NCBI GenBank assembly: GCA_030704615.1
Contig: CM060731.1
Span: 72,956,756-73,020,755 of the forward strand
Direction: 5' to 3'
Length of the DNA: 64,000 nt
DNA from: Takakia lepidozioides
Taxonomy: Eukaryota; Streptophyta; Takakiopsida; Takakiales; Takakiaceae
The notes beneath the pieces are model-generated. The model was not told where the DNA came from, made no database searches, and saw only the letters and a list, made by a program, of their open reading frames with translations. The translations under genes and the position numbers were made by a program. Positions 1 through 10,966 of this stretch are shown in pieces; positions within the stretch are counted from its first letter, which is position 1; each line of letters starts with the position of its first letter.

Positions 1-678
1 ACTTATTAGTCAGCTGCGAACTCGGTAGTCTCAAAGGAATCAGGACTGGCACTCGTATTCATGGCACCTGCTCAAGGAACTTGTACACTGGGACCTGGGT
101 CACCCCAAATTACTGATGGTCCCACCTGCTCATGCATTTCATTGTCGTTGGTACACAGTTCAAATCTGGTCCACCTTTGGACAGTATCTTTACTGTCACA
201 GCAGGCGTTCAGCACTCTCTTTTCAACCTTACAATCAGCAGCTCAGGTAGTTAATGCTACATGCAGAGTTGTGGCCCAGCTTAAAGTTAGCATCTCTGAC
301 AAAAAACATCACTTGGTATGTATCGGGAACTTTGGGAACAACATGGTACATGTGTTAGATACCTATTATGGACCCGCTCATCTGAGAATGAAATTGTCCA
401 CACAACAGAGCAATTGCATAGTGCATCTATGCAATTTCCGAGTTATTTCCAGACCGCAGGCCATGACATAGGGTTGTTCTCGCTTTGATGGATGCATGGG
501 TCCAAACTTCCAGGATCGCGCTCGAATTTTCCAGAACACAAGGAGAGATCTAGGATTTGGAGATGATGCACCAGGAGAAATTGCTACACTTTTCATATGA
601 TTGTGGCATGAGATGCTCAGGTAGACCATCGGCCAAACGGGCGTCATAATGGCGACTTAGGATAGACGCTTCAGGGTA
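1..678. other. No recognisable gene
   Basis: I see no gene here. An ATG-initiated 136-codon frame runs from 61 to 471 (+), but its translation matches no family I know, shows no domain, and has no splice signals that join it to anything. It is probably a chance frame. Confidence 0.4.
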
Positions 679-686
679 GACTGAAC

Positions 687-1501
687 CAGCGTCCGGGAAA
701 TAATTTGAGTTGAACCAGCCAGTAGCCGCTCATTCCCAGCAGCAATCGGCTAAGTGGGTTGGGCAGTCGGTTGCTGCCCCTTAGTGGTAACTATACCCGG
801 TCAATTTCCGGGATAAATTCCTTACAACCGGTAATATTCCTAATGATTTATTTTGTGTTCAGCTATAAATCCGGCCCTTATAAATATCAACTGGTTGACA
901 ACACAAGTGTCAAATGCACAACAATAAGTAAATAATAATAATAAAAAATAATCACAACCAGTTTTAAGCAATTCAAACAAGTGAAGAACATTGTATCCTT
1001 ATAGAAGTTGGACCTGTCAATGCCTTCAAACCACATGGAGGCCAAGAATTGAACCCGCGTGGACAGGTGAGCTGTGATAGCAGGCAGCGAGTGCAAGCAG
1101 GCGTGGGGCTGGGGCTGCGAGAGCAACGTCCAGACTTAGTAGGGTTTGCCCGCGGGCCCGCCCTCTTTGAGTTCAATATTTTTTCACCTAAACGCCCTTC
1201 CTTGGATGTAACCCGGCCTGGCACGTTGGATTTCTGCCATGTGGTGGACTTCGACGGCCATTTCCGTTTTTTGTAATATAAGAAGGGCCGGAATCCGTCC
1301 AGGCCTTGCCAACTAAGGCAGATTTCCTGTCTGTAATGAAATGGAAAGGCAAATATCCTTCCTAAAAGTAGGGCACCCGGTTGATTCCGCTTCGGCCATT
1401 TTTTCCCTCGGATCCATTTCCTGAGGTTTCATATTTCATTCGGAAATTCTGGAATTCAGTCGGCTAGCATGTAACTGGCTGCCGGTTCTCCCCGGACGTT
1501 G
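687..1501. mobile_element. Non-autonomous hAT-type element, family A, copy 1
   Basis: This 815-bp element has imperfect terminal inverted repeats: the left end reads CAGCGTCCGGGAA and the right end, reverse-complemented, CAACGTCCGGGGA. It is flanked by a perfect 8-bp target duplication, GACTGAAC, at 679-686 and 1502-1509. The CANNG terminus and the 8-bp duplication are the hallmarks of the hAT superfamily. It encodes no transposase. A second copy lies at 9301-10009 in the same orientation and is nearly identical, except that this copy carries 101 extra bases at 987-1087. Internally it has many CCGG-containing subterminal motifs and an AAT-rich stretch near 925-950. The ends and duplication are seen directly; the superfamily assignment follows from known hAT features. 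Confidence 0.9.
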
Positions 1502-1509
1502 GACTGAAC

Positions 1510-4109
1510 GATTGGGAGGGTGGAGTCTGGAGTCTGGACATGGCTCGATGGTCGAGAAAATGTTGTGCTGAAGAGACATCCATTTGAACAGGTCCTTTCA
1601 GTGTGAGGTTCCGCATGGCTGCAGGCTGTCTTAAGCCACAATCATCCTGCAGCCCTCCGCCAAGTGTCATACGTTCCAAGCTACCTTGGCCCTTTCAAGG
1701 GCCTTTCATCAGTGTTAATAATTTGTTGTGCGCTGTGGGCCCAGGCCCCAGAGGAACTGTGGATCCGGGTACTTCGGCATTGGACATCGGACCCACCTCC
1801 ATCGTAGCCCATCTAAATACGATGCCCGGGCGTATGAACTTGGCCTGGGGAAGTAGGGGTCCGGTCAAAGACAGAGCTTACCCAGTTGATCTTCAGAAGG
1901 CTCCATTCGCAAGTGTACTCTGAAATCGAATTCAGGGTCTTACTTCTAGATTTGCTAGTACAACTTGCAAGTTACTTGCTAACTTGTCCCATAGGCACTA
2001 TAGTCTGGCTAGTATCAAAGTGGAGCGGGGTGAAAGTCCAAGTCTGCTTACGCGTACCTTGGGGTTTATTATGCTTGAACATCGGCCGATGCGACACTGC
2101 AAACGTGGCTTGAACAGAATCTCGACTGGGATCCTGGTGTAACAAAAACTCAACACTGGACTCGGCCGCACTCTTGCTCAGTGCTGGCCAATTGAAAATT
2201 TTCGATGGTAGATAGCTATGGAAAAGGAGTGATCGAAACCAAAGCTAGCCCACGTGTATCTTCAGTTGACCGAGGAGATTTGAGCTTTACTTAGTGTAGA
2301 TAAAACAGCTTGGTATCTATGGTTGGAAGGTTGAACTGCCGTCCAGAGTATGCACGACCCCTTGAGAAAGGGGATTCCCCTCCTTCTTTACATCCCTCGA
2401 GATATGTTTGCTACCGACGAAGTGGCCCACCCAGCAATGAGTATCCGAAATCAGGAGACTTTGCTTCCAGTAATTAGTTCCCACAATGTGGGGGATGTGC
2501 ACATGTGCCTAGATTTTGCAGCCTATGCAATCTGCAAATACAGCTGATAAACTTAACAAGATAAAATTCTCAATAAAAAGCTGATTGGAGTACAGGCTGC
2601 GGGTCAGATACTAATAGTTCTAGGTCTTTTAATGGGCCCAGTTTTAAGACTCGCAGACAAAAGATGCAATAGTGCTGCTATGGTTTTCTCCCTCGGCCCC
2701 TCACCCCTCTCTTTGACTGTTGGCACTTCAACCAGTCCAAGGTAGCTTCTGACATAATTAAGTACTCGTTACCTCGCCCAGTATCTCATAGTCTGGGGGA
2801 GCTCCGCCTTCCAAGTCCAGTTTCTCAAACGTTCAGCTTATAATCTCGACAGTCTCGTCTTCGTTCTTCAACTTTGCCTGGACGTTGACGTGCAGCACTT
2901 GAGTCTGAAGTTTATGAGCATGCGTCACCTGTAAAGTTCTTTAATCTCTTGAATTCTGCATGCCGAATCTTGCATAGATCTAGATATCACTCTGTGAAGA
3001 GATCGAGCATGTACAGTCAATATGACTCTCTTATTAAAGGCCGCTCATAAGTTGGGCCTCAGTCGCTCAGCAGGCAATCCTAGAACTTTGAATGTAGATG
3101 TATCCGAAGTTAGCTTGTTGCTCTTTGACGCTGAGGCTTGAAGCTTGAAGGTTTTATATATTTGGATCCGGCTCGTTCATGCAGTATAAGCTAGATCTTG
3201 AGGCTCTCTGTCAAACTATGTTACAACAACGTGTAGAAAGGGAGGTTGCTGGCACTTCAATACTAGCTACGTACAGGTTCAAAACTCGAAACAAGAGCGC
3301 TGCAGATGGCCAGGTGGCTGGTGGGACTACCGAAACTTACACCGAATTCATACATGAACCTCGGAGGCTCAGCCTCCGCAGCTGAAAGAGTTGTCCTTAG
3401 AATTTTTCATGATGCGAAATCTTGATCTCTAGAGGCTTGATCTTAAATTCGTTTCTTTAACTTGAATTAGAAATGTCAACTGTGTGTCCTCTGCAAGTGC
3501 ACACACGACGTAACTTGCACAGTATTAAAAAAAACTCGTCAATCGTGTAGGCAAGTGGATCTGAACGTTGCGTGGCATACCTTGCAACTCGACTGTTTTC
3601 ACCATAAGAGATAGCGATGTAGAGCACTGGGAAAATGGCAGGGGATCTCACATGTGAAGAAATGTCAGGCCATGTTTCAACCCGTTGTATGACTTCCGCG
3701 TGACATGATCGAGGTGGATGCAGAAACAGCACACGGTCGTACATTGAGAGATGAATTTTCCGCGACATTGTAACAGTGTTCACGCACATGAATTTGCTAG
3801 AGACTATTCCGGTTCAAGACAGACACCAGATAGCTACAACTGACACTTTCACAGGTAGACATTCATATCATGTGCAACCTTGACAAAGACAGTCTCATCA
3901 TCTGTGTAAACAGTTGATAATACTGAGCCCGGCGATTACTAGAAAATCTGAGCGAGACAAAACCCTGGCTGACCTCAAAATCAATTTTTTGTTCTGAGCC
4001 TGATATATCTAGATCGATCGAGTTTTTCAAACTACTCGGCATGTTGTTATAGCTCAGGCGTTGGAACGGGGCTCTGCTGTTGGGTAATTGATGAGCCACG
4101 ACGTCTGAC
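1510..4109. other. Intergenic, upstream of the GRAS gene
   Basis: No gene is supported. Open frames at 1603-1923 (+) and 3457-3789 (-) have no recognisable content. The stretch presumably includes the promoter and 5' leader of the GRAS gene that starts at 4110, but I cannot place a TATA box or transcription start with confidence. Confidence 0.4.
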
Positions 4110-6662
4110 ATGGACAAATTTCTGTCGAACTTGGCGGACATTTCTGGGCAGATTGGGAGTCTGAATTCCAGTGGCAGCTCAACAAGTCCGACCCTGCACT
4201 CAGATGACAGGTCCATCTTTACTGACGACTTGAACCAAGAAACAGGCAGATCATGTCAACTGGAGTCTTCCCCCGCTGCAGCAGGATCAAGCGAGTCTGG
4301 AGCGGGATTCACAGCTTATATTGGGCGTGGGTTAGACAGTCAGATGTTTGAGCAAGGAGGAGGAAGGCTTTATCCAGGTTCACAGGAGTGGGATGGTTCC
4401 AGTCCAGGGAAACGAACAGCTGCAATAGTCGAGATAGACCGTTGCATGCTTGCAGAATTCACCAATTTGCCTGAGCCATTTGGTTCTGGCTCTGCAGGGT
4501 CTTCAAGCGTAAGGCGCCATTGGGCACCTAATCTGCTGCTTGAATGTGCTAAGGCAGTTGTTGCAAACGAAACTCCTCGGGTCCAAAATCTGATGTGGGT
4601 TCTGAACGAACTTGCTTCCCCTTATGGAGACTGTGACCAGAGACTGGCGTCGTCATTTTTGCAGGTACTCTTCTGCAAGATCACAGGCTCAGGTTCACGT
4701 TGTCATCGCATTCTGTGTGCAGCTGCTGAGAAGAGCTACTCCTTCGATTCCATGCGCAAAATGATTCTCATGTTCCAGGTACATTGGCGTTAACAATTTT
4801 CGAGCTTCCAAAGTAGCGCTATCGTCTCCTTCTACAACACATGTTTACTCTATACTTTTAACAGTTCGGACTTTCATCAGGATTTGCCAACTAGAAAGTC
4901 CGTCTGCTACGGGCGTCGGTTGAAGTATAGGTGCACGTTACAAACAGCGACAAAATCATTCAAGTGCTCACAAGTTAGTTGACTTGTTTCTATTGCGAGA
5001 GCAGGAGGCGAGCCCCTGGACAACATTCGGCCATGTAGCAGCCAACGGAGCGATCATGGAGGCCTTTGAGGGGGAAATGAAGGTGCACATTGTGGACATT
5101 AATACCACCTTCTGCACCCAGTGGCCCACGCTGTTGGAAGCCCTTGCAACCAGAGCGGATGGCGCTCCGCACTTTCGGCTCACTACCATCATCATCTCCG
5201 AAGAGGAATGCGCTATCAAAGTCGTAAATCAGATCATGACAAGGTTGGAGAGGTTCGCAAAACTCATGGGCGTGCCCTATGAGTTCCACGTGATCCAGCA
5301 GCCGCAACTGGAGAAACTAGAGGTTCCTTTGCTTAAGCTGAGGCATGACGAAGCTCTGGCCATTAACTGTATTCATACTCTGCACCAAGTGCCAGACCAT
5401 AGCGCTACGGGTGCCCAGTATAGTCCTCGCGACGTTATTCTCTGCACTTTCAAAAACACAAACCCCAAGGTAAACCTGCCCCCCTGGAGCACTTGAGCAG
5501 CTCCTTCATTTCTTTGTGACAGAATTGGTGGCTGGTGTTAACTGGGATCAGGAAAATTTGTGCTCAGGATCCTGCAGCTTTCATTTCATCGTAAAATTAT
5601 CAGCTTAGGTAAATTGGACTAAATGTATATCAACTCGTACATGGCTTCATGATGTCTTTCAAGATCTGCCCCAGAAACACAGTATGAATTTTTTCTTTGA
5701 GGAAACTGTAACACAAATCGATATAGGAGGGAGCTCCAAAATTCTGTTGATACCAGCTCGTTTCAAATTTCATGACTTGCACATGGATTGATATAGGATT
5801 CTGCCTGTTTCCTCCAAGATTGTGACCATTGTGGAGGACGAAGTCGACCTGCTGTCGCCGGATTTCCTGACAAGCTTCTGCGAGGCCCTTCGTTTCTATT
5901 CTATTCTCTTTGAATCCCTCGAAGAGAGCTTCCCGCGAGCCAGCAACGAGCGCCTGATGCTTGAGCGAGCAGGCGCCCGGAATATGGTCAATTTACTTGC
6001 TTGTGATCCCTTGGATAGCTCTGAAAGGAGGGAAAAGGGGTCACAGTGGGGGCTTCGCCTCCTAAGAGTTGGTCTGAAGCCGACGTCTTTCAGCGACGAT
6101 ACTGTCGATGACGTTCGCTCGCTTCTCAAAAGGTAATTATACATAGTGGGTTTCTCACCTGCTCCAGGCTTAGTCTGAGGTTTGCAAGCATCGACTGTCA
6201 GCATGCTACAAGAGATCCATACTTCAACTCCCACCGCCCTCCCACAAATCCAACTGGACTGCTCAAGAATGGATTACTGTCCTGAACTAACTTGTAGCTT
6301 CACCATGCACGACTCCAATCAAAACCCATTACAATGTCAGATCCCATCATCCGCGTGTACTCAGCCACGCACTATCTGATCTGAATCAGATTCCACGACA
6401 TCCTGTCAAAGTATGTGACCAACTGCAGATCGTTTGTCCACAGACTCTGCTACATCAACTTGTATGTACTGTTGACTTTGAGACCTCTGTAGACCTTGAA
6501 TTAGTAAAGAGATGCCTGGCAAGTGTGCCTGATCAAGTTGTCGATTTTTGTTGCACTGATGTATACAGACACAAGGAAGGGTGGGGGCTCGCCCGCGAGG
6601 AGAGTGGCCTATTTCTGACATGGAAGGATCGGTTAGCCATCCACGCTTCTGCTTGGAAATGA
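4110..6662 (+). CDS. SHR: GRAS-domain transcriptional regulator, SHORT-ROOT-like
   Basis: The spliced model has four exons (4110-4778, 5005-5469, 5819-6132, 6569-6662) and gives 513 residues with all junctions in frame. The first 137 residues are Ser/Gly-rich and low in complexity. The GRAS domain starts at W138 with leucine heptad region I, including the SHR-typical LNELASPYGD and LASSFLQ. It continues with VHIVDI at 250-255 (the VHIID motif) followed by FCTQWPTLLEALATR. Then come the PFYRE region with SFPRASNERLMLER, the RVER block, and a SAW block ending FLTWKDRLAIHASAWK. This order and wording fit the SHR subfamily, nuclear and mobile regulators that pair with SCARECROW in tissue patterning. 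The last exon is short and easy to miss: after exon 3 the frame meets a stop within three bases, but GTAATT at 6133 is a good donor and exon 4 restores the conserved C-terminus. Three introns are unusual, since most angiosperm GRAS genes have none in the coding region. Family hAT elements flank the gene. Confidence 0.93.
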
Positions 6663-7262
6663 TCCACCATCACCAAATTTATCTCCTTCCTGATGCAGCA
6701 CTGGGAGCACTGTGAACTAGACAGTCAAAGAAGAGATCTCAGCTGTCTAAATTCTGTAGACATATCAATCAAACAAACCCAACTCTTGTTTATGATTTCA
6801 TACCTAGTTCTAATTCTGAGATGTACTGTATTAGAGTTGTGATTGAATGATTGGTTGAATGGGAATCTAGATATAGATATGAGCATTTACAGGCATTTAA
6901 TAGTAATTGAATTAATTGTCATCTACCATGCCAAGCTAGGCTGTCCATCGGATTTTCACTGCACATCTGCGCAACAGGGATCTACTGGCAACTACTCGTA
7001 TTCAAAACAAGAAGAGAGCTCGATAGTGCCAAGAGTGGCTAGCTAACTAAAACTAGCATAACTAGGTGAGGAGAAACTTACGTAAGATAATAGCAAGTAG
7101 CTCAGATGCTTGAACTGGTGAACTGACTAACTGACTAGTCATAATATTCAACATCATGTACTTGTAATCCATTTGTTGTGAATGGTATTGAAAAAATGTT
7201 CTCAAGAAAGGACCAATACCACCTTTCTCATCACACCAAGAGCCATACCAACTTAAAACCAC
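6663..7262. other. Intergenic, 3' of the GRAS gene
   Basis: AT-rich sequence with no supported gene. The first few hundred bases are likely 3' untranslated region, but I see no decisive polyadenylation signal. Confidence 0.35.
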
Positions 7263-7335
7263 CATTCAGTAGCTCAGTTGGATATAGTGCACTGAGTGCC
7301 ACCCAAATGACTATGGGGTCAAATCCTGCTACATT
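7263..7335 (+). repeat. tRNA-like sequence with pol III A and B boxes
   Basis: TAGCTCAGTTGG at 7270-7281 matches the tRNA A box, and GGTCAAATCC at 7317-7326 resembles the B box one base short of consensus. The spacing of about 35 bases is normal for a tRNA gene. The acceptor stem and T arm do not pair, so this is not a functional tRNA. It is best read as a tRNA pseudogene or the head of a tRNA-derived SINE. Just downstream an 18-base segment, starting CCATGTTAGAATTGAGC, occurs twice (7380-7422). Confidence 0.55.
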
Positions 7336-7712
7336 GTCGGGTGTGGTATGTTCTTCTCTCCCTTCCTTTGGGCGGTCTCCCATGTTAGAATTGAGCTCCG
7401 ATACCATGTTAGAATTGAGCAAGGACATGAACAAGAACTAAAGTCTTAGACTAAAGCTAAAACTAAAGCTCTCCTCCCAACCATAGAAGCCACCATCGTA
7501 CTCTTACACTTAGACTAGTGGCTTCACCCCGAGCTTGTACAAGAAGGTATCTAGAAAGTCCTACTTGGTCACTTCCACTATGGTGACCATCCACCTTCTA
7601 GCCATTCACCTCCAAAGGTGAGTTAAACAAGATAGACTTCTAAACCTTTGGCCTTCAAGACTCTTAGTCTTCTAAATATGTTTAATTACTTCCAACATCC
7701 CATGAGCTTGGT

Positions 7713-8150
7713 TTTTTTTTTTTTTTTTTTTTTTTTGGTGAGAGACCTAAGAATTTATTCACGAGGAAAAAATAACCTCTCACGGAGGCTGATGAAAGGG
7801 ACGCCGCCCCATAACTAGATAAAGTGAAGATTTAAATCCCTAGAAAAATCCAAGGCCTTCCGTAGGATAGGTAATGCATGCTATGGAGGTCAGGGGACTA
7901 CGCGCTTCCGAGAGGAAGGCTCGAAGCATAGCTGTGCTTTGGACTTCCCCTTTCTAAAACTTCTGCGATGACGGTAATTAGTATCTGAATCCTCCTCTTC
8001 GACAAGTGAGAGGCAGTGCTCATGGAGCTACCAACCTTGTGGGAGGGTGTCATTCCACCTCAATGTGGAATCCGAGATTCTCCTACATAGTCGACCACCT
8101 TTTGCCCAAGTGATATCAAAACCAGAGAGTAGCTATTCTATTCTCGTCTT
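7713..8150 (-). mobile_element. LINE 3' end, 5'-truncated
   Basis: Read on the minus strand, this ends in a poly(A) tail, seen on the plus strand as the T run at about 7714-7738. The 3' region (GGGGCGGCGTCC, CAGCCTCC, GAGAGGTTATTTTTTCC) matches the tail of the LINE fragment at 44600-45555. The decayed coding part also matches the C-terminus of that fragment: both read TWAK/SWAK-type, then an LC-R-SD segment before the stop. It is therefore a truncated, diverged copy of the same non-LTR family in the opposite orientation. Confidence 0.65.
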
Positions 8151-8260
8151 TTTTTTAAGGAAAAGCGGAGGAACAAGTTGCCCTTGAAAGCTTTATTTGA
8201 AATTATTGAAGGGAAAAAAATAAAAACCCTTATTGTTTCCCTTAGAAAAGGAAAAAAAAA
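8148..8260 (-). mobile_element. Probable second non-LTR retrotransposon tail
   Basis: On the minus strand this reads GGGTTTTTATTTTTTTCCC, then an ATAAAG-rich segment and CCTTAA followed by a run of A. The same arrangement occurs at 35830-35890 and, more loosely, at 45490-45555. I infer a non-LTR element tail next to the LINE end at 7713-8150. No coding sequence is preserved. Confidence 0.35.
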
Positions 8261-8356
8261 ATAAATCAACAGCTCAAGCAAACAAGATACCAGATAGGAG
8301 CAAAGTTGGCAACAAGGCTACATTTCAAAACAGCAGCAAATCATATGTGTCTTGAC

Positions 8357-9087
8357 CACTCTTGGGCGGGTATATATGTTGACATATATGTCCGGACGGG
8401 TAATAATCGGGGTATCATACTATTGAGACCCGCCACCCAAATTTTTGGTGGACCCTGCTTGAGTTAGAACTGGAGAGGGCTATCTCGCCTGTTACCCGGC
8501 CCAAGCTGGGACGTGCTGGGCCAACTTGGCTTATTACATGGAACCGGACTTTAACCTTGAAAATCAGTCGAGTAGTAACTTTTAAACAAGACCTTGAGAT
8601 TTTATTACAACCTAGCTGCATTCATGGGTAGTAATTATGCATCCACATGGGTCTGCATTTAGGAGGACTATTAGTCAAAGCTTTTGGAAGGAAAACCCAA
8701 AACCTTGGAAGCTCCTATCTCTTTTCTTTTTCTTTTTTTCCTTTTTTTGAACCAAATCTGGTCCACTTATTATTATTATTATTATTTTATTGTGATTCTT
8801 CATATTTCATTTTTTCCCTTTGTTTTTTTTTTCTTTCAAAATCTTAATGTATCATAACTGAAAATCAGGTTATATTGATAACCGTTGTATGGACCCGGTG
8901 TTCCACTTGGATAATGGCATATTGATAACCTGAGAAATTGTTTTTGGGGACCCCTCTATTGATAACCTCTAACCGCCACAATTTCCAAACCTCTACATTA
9001 TGTATAACCACCTCCACACCGTTTTAAGCAAAGATGCCTTACCCGGACCCTTCAATATGCCTAAATTGTCATACCCGCCCAACACTG
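8357..9087. mobile_element. Non-autonomous hAT-type element, family B, copy 1
   Basis: This 731-bp element has a left end CACTCTTGGGCGGGTAT and a right end, reverse-complemented, CAGTGTTGGGCGGGTAT. It is flanked by a perfect 8-bp duplication, GTCTTGAC, at 8349-8356 and 9088-9095. It has no transposase frame. It contains a TTA microsatellite at about 8768-8787 and T-rich stretches. The terminal motif is shared with the element at 43026-43718, but the interiors do not look alike, so these are related families at most. The duplication and ends are seen directly; hAT membership rests on the 8-bp duplication and the CANTG terminus. Confidence 0.85.
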
Positions 9088-9300
9088 GTCTTGACCCAAC
9101 CTTGAACGAGGGACTCCATGGGATCATAGAAAGGCTTAATAGGGCCTTTCATGGGGCTGTAGCTGCAAGGCGAAGTGGCTCTTAATTACCACGGCTTTGG
9201 CCGGAGTCTTCCGCTAAAAAGGCTTAATATTTCTTAGAATTTTCAAATTTACTTAATATACTTTACCTTTCTAAGGGACAGTAAAAAACAACATGGGGTT

Positions 9301-10009
9301 CAGCGTCCGGGAAATAATTTCAGTTGAACCAGCGGTAGCCGCTCATTCCCAGCAGCAATCGGCTAAGTGGGTTGGGCAGTCGGTTGCTGCCCCTTAGTGG
9401 TAACTATACCCGGTCAATTTCCGGGATAAATTCTTTACAACCGGTAATATTCCTAATGATTTATTTTGTGTTCAGCTATAAATCCGGCCCTTATAAATAT
9501 CAACTGGTTGACAACACAAGTGTCAAATGCACAACAATAAGTAAATAATAATAATAATAAATAATCACAACCAGTTTTAAGCAATTCAAACAAGTGAAGC
9601 GAGTGCAAGCAGGCGTAGGGCTGGGGGCTGCGAGAGCAATGTCCAGACTTAGTAGGCCCGCGGGCCGCCCTCTTTGAGTTCAATATTTTTTCACGTACAC
9701 GCCCTTCCTCGGATGTAACCCGGCCTAGCACGTTGGAATTCTGCCATGTGGCAGACTTCGACGGCCATTTCCGTTTTTTGTAATATAAGAAGGGCCGGAA
9801 TCCGTCCAGGCCTTGCCAACTAAGGCAGATTTCCTGTCTGTAATGAAATGGAAAGGCAAATATCCTTCTTAAAAGTAGGGCACCCGGTTGATTTCCGCTT
9901 CGGCCATTTTTCCCCTCGGATCCATTTCCTGAGGTTTCATATTTCATTCGGAAATTCTGGAATTCAGTCGGCTAGCATGTAACTGGCTGCCGGTTCTCCC
10001 CGGACGTTG
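9301..10009. mobile_element. Non-autonomous hAT-type element, family A, copy 2
   Basis: This 709-bp copy of the element at 687-1501 has the same terminal inverted repeats. The flanking 8-bp duplication is ATGGGGTT at 9293-9300 against ATGGGGTA at 10010-10017, seven of eight matching. It lacks the 101 bases found at 987-1087 in copy 1; otherwise the two differ by scattered substitutions and small indels. The different target duplications show two independent insertions rather than a tandem duplication of the region between them. Confidence 0.88.
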
Positions 10010-10017
10010 ATGGGGTA

Positions 10018-10966
10018 GAGTCATCTTCCTGGAGAAATGTTATATTCTCAAAGAACACAACAGCATTTATCCGAGTTGGAGTCTTTACCATAGTAAATAA
10101 CAAACATCAATTATTTGTTTGATGACTCCACATGAACACTGAGAGGACACCACGTTCCACTTTAATATGTTACCACCTCTTTTGGTTAAAATACATAATG
10201 AAACAAGGGATGGTAGGTCCTACAGCCTCACCGTGCTGCTTCAAAATCTTATTTTCTTTGTTTCTCAGAGTTTTCTTTTCAGTTTTTCCTCTTGTCATGT
10301 GGAGCTGTCGGTGTGTTTTCCATTCTGTGTGAGAATGAATGCCTGATTGCAGTAAGGTTCTAGATTTAATGCTTGTGGAGTCAGGCAGCTGTGGCCTCCT
10401 ATCATGCAAGGAAAATCAGGAAATAAAGCTTCACCTCACAAAGAGTGCAGGAAGGCTCCCTCTCCCTTGCAAACCCAGTTGCATACTATAAAAACCTGCA
10501 AAACATTGTTGTAGCTGGAGCAAATGGCATGACTTCTTTTGTCCTTTTCCTCGGTGTCAAGAGCGAGGGAGCAAGAATGACCCTCGTCCATCAATAGTTG
10601 ATGTAGAAGTTGAGATTGGGAGTCAAATGATGCCTCAGGGAGAATCTTCACTTGGTTGTATCCCCCGTAAACCCTTGCTCTGCCAGTCTCCATCTACATC
10701 TATAACTAACAATGAAAATGCAGATGTAACTTCCCATAATCAATGTACATTAGTTTCTTCTAATACTGTGTGCAATTCAATCACCTGTCACTAGCTGATT
10801 TAGACGTGACCACTCAGCCTAAGTTTGCCAAATCGCTTGTCTACACGTTGGAAACAGGAAATCCAGTGTTTGATTTATGGGCTGCCATTGACATGATCAT
10901 TCGAGGTAGCATGAGGAGGACTCCAGCATTCCTGTCAGAGGGAAAGATAGAGATGTGTCAGTCCCC
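10018..10966. other. Intergenic, includes the 3' side of the phosphatase gene
   Basis: No recognised gene. An ATG-initiated 85-codon frame on the minus strand (10436-10693) matches nothing I know. The stretch next to 10967 is probably the 3' untranslated region of the minus-strand phosphatase. Confidence 0.35.

Noticed and set aside
2145-2190. CAACACTGG as a right end of another hAT family B element
   Set aside because: No matching left end or 8-bp duplication was found nearby.
7263-7335. A functional tRNA gene
   Set aside because: The A and B boxes are fair, but the acceptor and T stems do not pair.
687-10009. The two family A copies as LTRs of one 9-kb retrotransposon
   Set aside because: Each copy has its own, different 8-bp target duplication and hAT-like ends, and the interval holds a spliced host gene rather than gag or pol.
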